From assembly GCA_012839145.1 (NCBI GenBank), contig DUNY01000360.1, positions 1 through 7,469 of the forward strand: a stretch of 7,469 nucleotides of DNA, given 5' to 3'. The stretch's first letter is position 1. Every line of letters starts with the position of its first letter. The translations under genes were made by a program, and so were the position numbers. Shown in pieces: positions 6,299 to 7,469 of this stretch. Source of the stretch: Thermoanaerobacterales bacterium (GTDB taxonomy: Bacteria; Bacillota; Thermosediminibacteria; Thermosediminibacterales; Tepidanaerobacteraceae). Below the pieces are notes generated by a model. It made no database searches and had not been told where the DNA came from. It saw only the letters and a list, made by a program, of their open reading frames with translations.

Positions 6299-6311
6299 AA
6301 CTATAACCACT
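6299..6311 (+). promoter_or_regulatory. AACTATAACCACT, near-copy of the motif upstream of the 158-aa gene
   Basis: Twelve of 13 bases match AACTGTAACCACT at 5604-5616. It lies 24 bases before the ATG at 6336, just ahead of the ribosome binding site. Confidence 0.3.
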
Positions 6312-6335
6312 AAATATATGTAAGGAGAAATGCGA

Positions 6336-7469
6336 ATGAATATTGCTATATTATCCACCTATTTTCCGCGGGAATGTGGAATAGCTTCGTTCTCCAGAGA
6401 TCTTAGAAATAATCTGATACTCTGGGGCGAGAGCGTATCAATTTTTGCCATAAGTGACAAAAACGGTTCATACAACTATCCTTCGGAAGTAGTTTTTGAT
6501 GTGGAAGAAGACAAGAGGGACCATTATGCTATTGCAGCCCAGTTCATTAACACTTCAGATATAGATTTGGTCTTTGTGGAGCATGAGTATGGCATTTTTG
6601 GAGGAAATGACGGTGCTTTTGTATTGGATTTTGTTGAGAATCTGGAGAAGCCGTTTATACTCAATACTCATACGGTTTTGCCATCCCCGGATTTTCACAA
6701 GCGCAGGATATTATCAAAACTGGGCCAAAAATCTATGGCTGTCATATGCATGACCCATCGCTCTGTAGAGCTGTTAAACAGGGTGTATAATATTCCTCAC
6801 AATAAGCTCTATATGGCTCATCATGGAGTGCCTATATTCGAAGAAAAGCCCGGGGAAGTAATAAAAAAAGCCTACAATATTGATAATCGACCTCTGGCGG
6901 TAACTTTTGGATTTTTAGGCCCTGGTAAAGGCATTGAATTGGGGATAAAAGCCATGTCTTACTTAAAAGATAAATATCCCGACATTATATATCTGGTAGC
7001 GGGAGAGACTCACCCCAACTTAAAAAAGAAAATGGGAGAGGCTTATAGGGAATCTCTCGTGGATCTGATACAGGCTTTGAGAGTTGATGATAATATTAAG
7101 TTTATTAACAAATATCTAAGCCTTGAAGAACTTGGGGAAGTGCTTTACATGGCTGATGTCTATCTTACTCCATATCCTCATCGCCATCAGGCAGTAAGCG
7201 GAACGCTCTCTTATGCCATAGGTTGTGGTAGGGCTATAGTTTCCACTCCCTATGATTATGCTTTGGAAGTTCTGGCGGACGGCAGGGGCCTTATTGCAAA
7301 AGATGCAGATCCTAAAGAATTAGCTTCTTTAGTAGACATGATTTTATCCAATCCTCAGCTAAAAGAACAGCTGGAGAAAAAAGCTGGTAAATTGGGTAAA
7401 ACAATGACATGGCCTCAAGTAGGTAAAAGATATGTGAACATAATAGAAAACATCATGCGGGCTGAGGCT
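6336..7469 (+). CDS. GT4-type glycosyltransferase (group 1), C-terminus beyond the window
   Basis: The enzyme is probably a retaining GT-B glycosyltransferase that moves a sugar from a nucleotide donor to an unknown acceptor in the cytosol. All 378 visible codons are open. The N-terminal Rossmann half (1-180) starts MNIAILSTYFPRECGIASFS, with the glycine-containing loop usual for GT4 enzymes, then VEHEYGIFGG (81-90), TH at 111-112 and HHGVP (162-166). The C-terminal half shows FGFLGPGKGIELGIKA (191-206), the donor-site strand-loop motif, and SGTLSYAIGCGRAIVSTPY (288-306). The usual EX7E is changed: Gln285 and Tyr293 occupy the two Glu positions, while Glu311 keeps the later acidic site. Related GT4 proteins with an SGTL-Y-A-G-G-A-STPY block exist, so this is a subfamily trait rather than decay. 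ATG 6336 is chosen because GGAG (6324-6327) is eight bases upstream; the in-frame ATG at 6330 is too close. A normal GT4 would end near here, and whether a further domain follows cannot be seen. Confidence 0.88.
   Translation, partial: MNIAILSTYFPRECGIASFSRDLRNNLILWGESVSIFAISDKNGSYNYPSEVVFDVEEDKRDHYAIAAQFINTSDIDLVFVEHEYGIFGGNDGAFVLDFVENLEKPFILNTHTVLPSPDFHKRRILSKLGQKSMAVICMTHRSVELLNRVYNIPHNKLYMAHHGVPIFEEKPGEVIKKAYNIDNRPLAVTFGFLGPGKGIELGIKAMSYLKDKYPDIIYLVAGETHPNLKKKMGEAYRESLVDLIQALRVDDNIKFINKYLSLEELGEVLYMADVYLTPYPHRHQAVSGTLSYAIGCGRAIVSTPYDYALEVLADGRGLIAKDADPKELASLVDMILSNPQLKEQLEKKAGKLGKTMTWPQVGKRYVNIIENIMRAEA

Overview
The window looks like chromosomal DNA from a low-GC anaerobic Firmicute, probably a moderately thermophilic clostridium of the Thermoanaerobacterales/Thermosediminibacterales type. 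This is inferred from AT-rich composition, strong GGAGG-type ribosome binding sites, several GTG/TTG starts, a split (two-subunit) transketolase and the protein families present. The species cannot be fixed from the sequence alone.

Layout. (1) 1-1017: the tail of an upstream gene, then the C-terminal transketolase subunit, which carries an in-frame TAA at codon 124 inside an otherwise intact reading frame. It ends at a strong hairpin terminator that serves both strands. (2) 1031-4500, minus strand: an operon-like set read in the order NIF3-like metalloprotein, metal-dependent amidohydrolase, and a multi-pass 'nucleoside recognition/Gate' membrane protein. Import of a small (perhaps heterocyclic) molecule followed by its hydrolysis is a reasonable inference, but the substrate is unknown. 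(3) 4501-5125: about 625 bases without an intact gene. It holds a decayed open frame, a short pseudo-palindrome, two copies of the palindrome TTGTACAA, and a near-perfect 21-bp inverted repeat enclosing about 64 bases, which resembles a MITE. (4) 5126-5503, minus: a 125-aa protein resembling the MpsC/DUF2294 family. (5) 5664-6140, plus: an unrecognised 158-aa protein with its own terminator. (6) 6336 to the window end, plus: a GT4-type glycosyltransferase whose usual EX7E motif is altered. It runs off the edge.

The best candidates for something undescribed are the NIF3/amidohydrolase/Gate-transporter cassette, and a short motif (AACTGTAA, in part of longer repeats) that recurs in front of the three genes at 5126-5503, 5664-6140 and 6336 onward, hinting at common control. 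The transketolase nonsense codon deserves checking because it is either a real inactivation or a sequence error.
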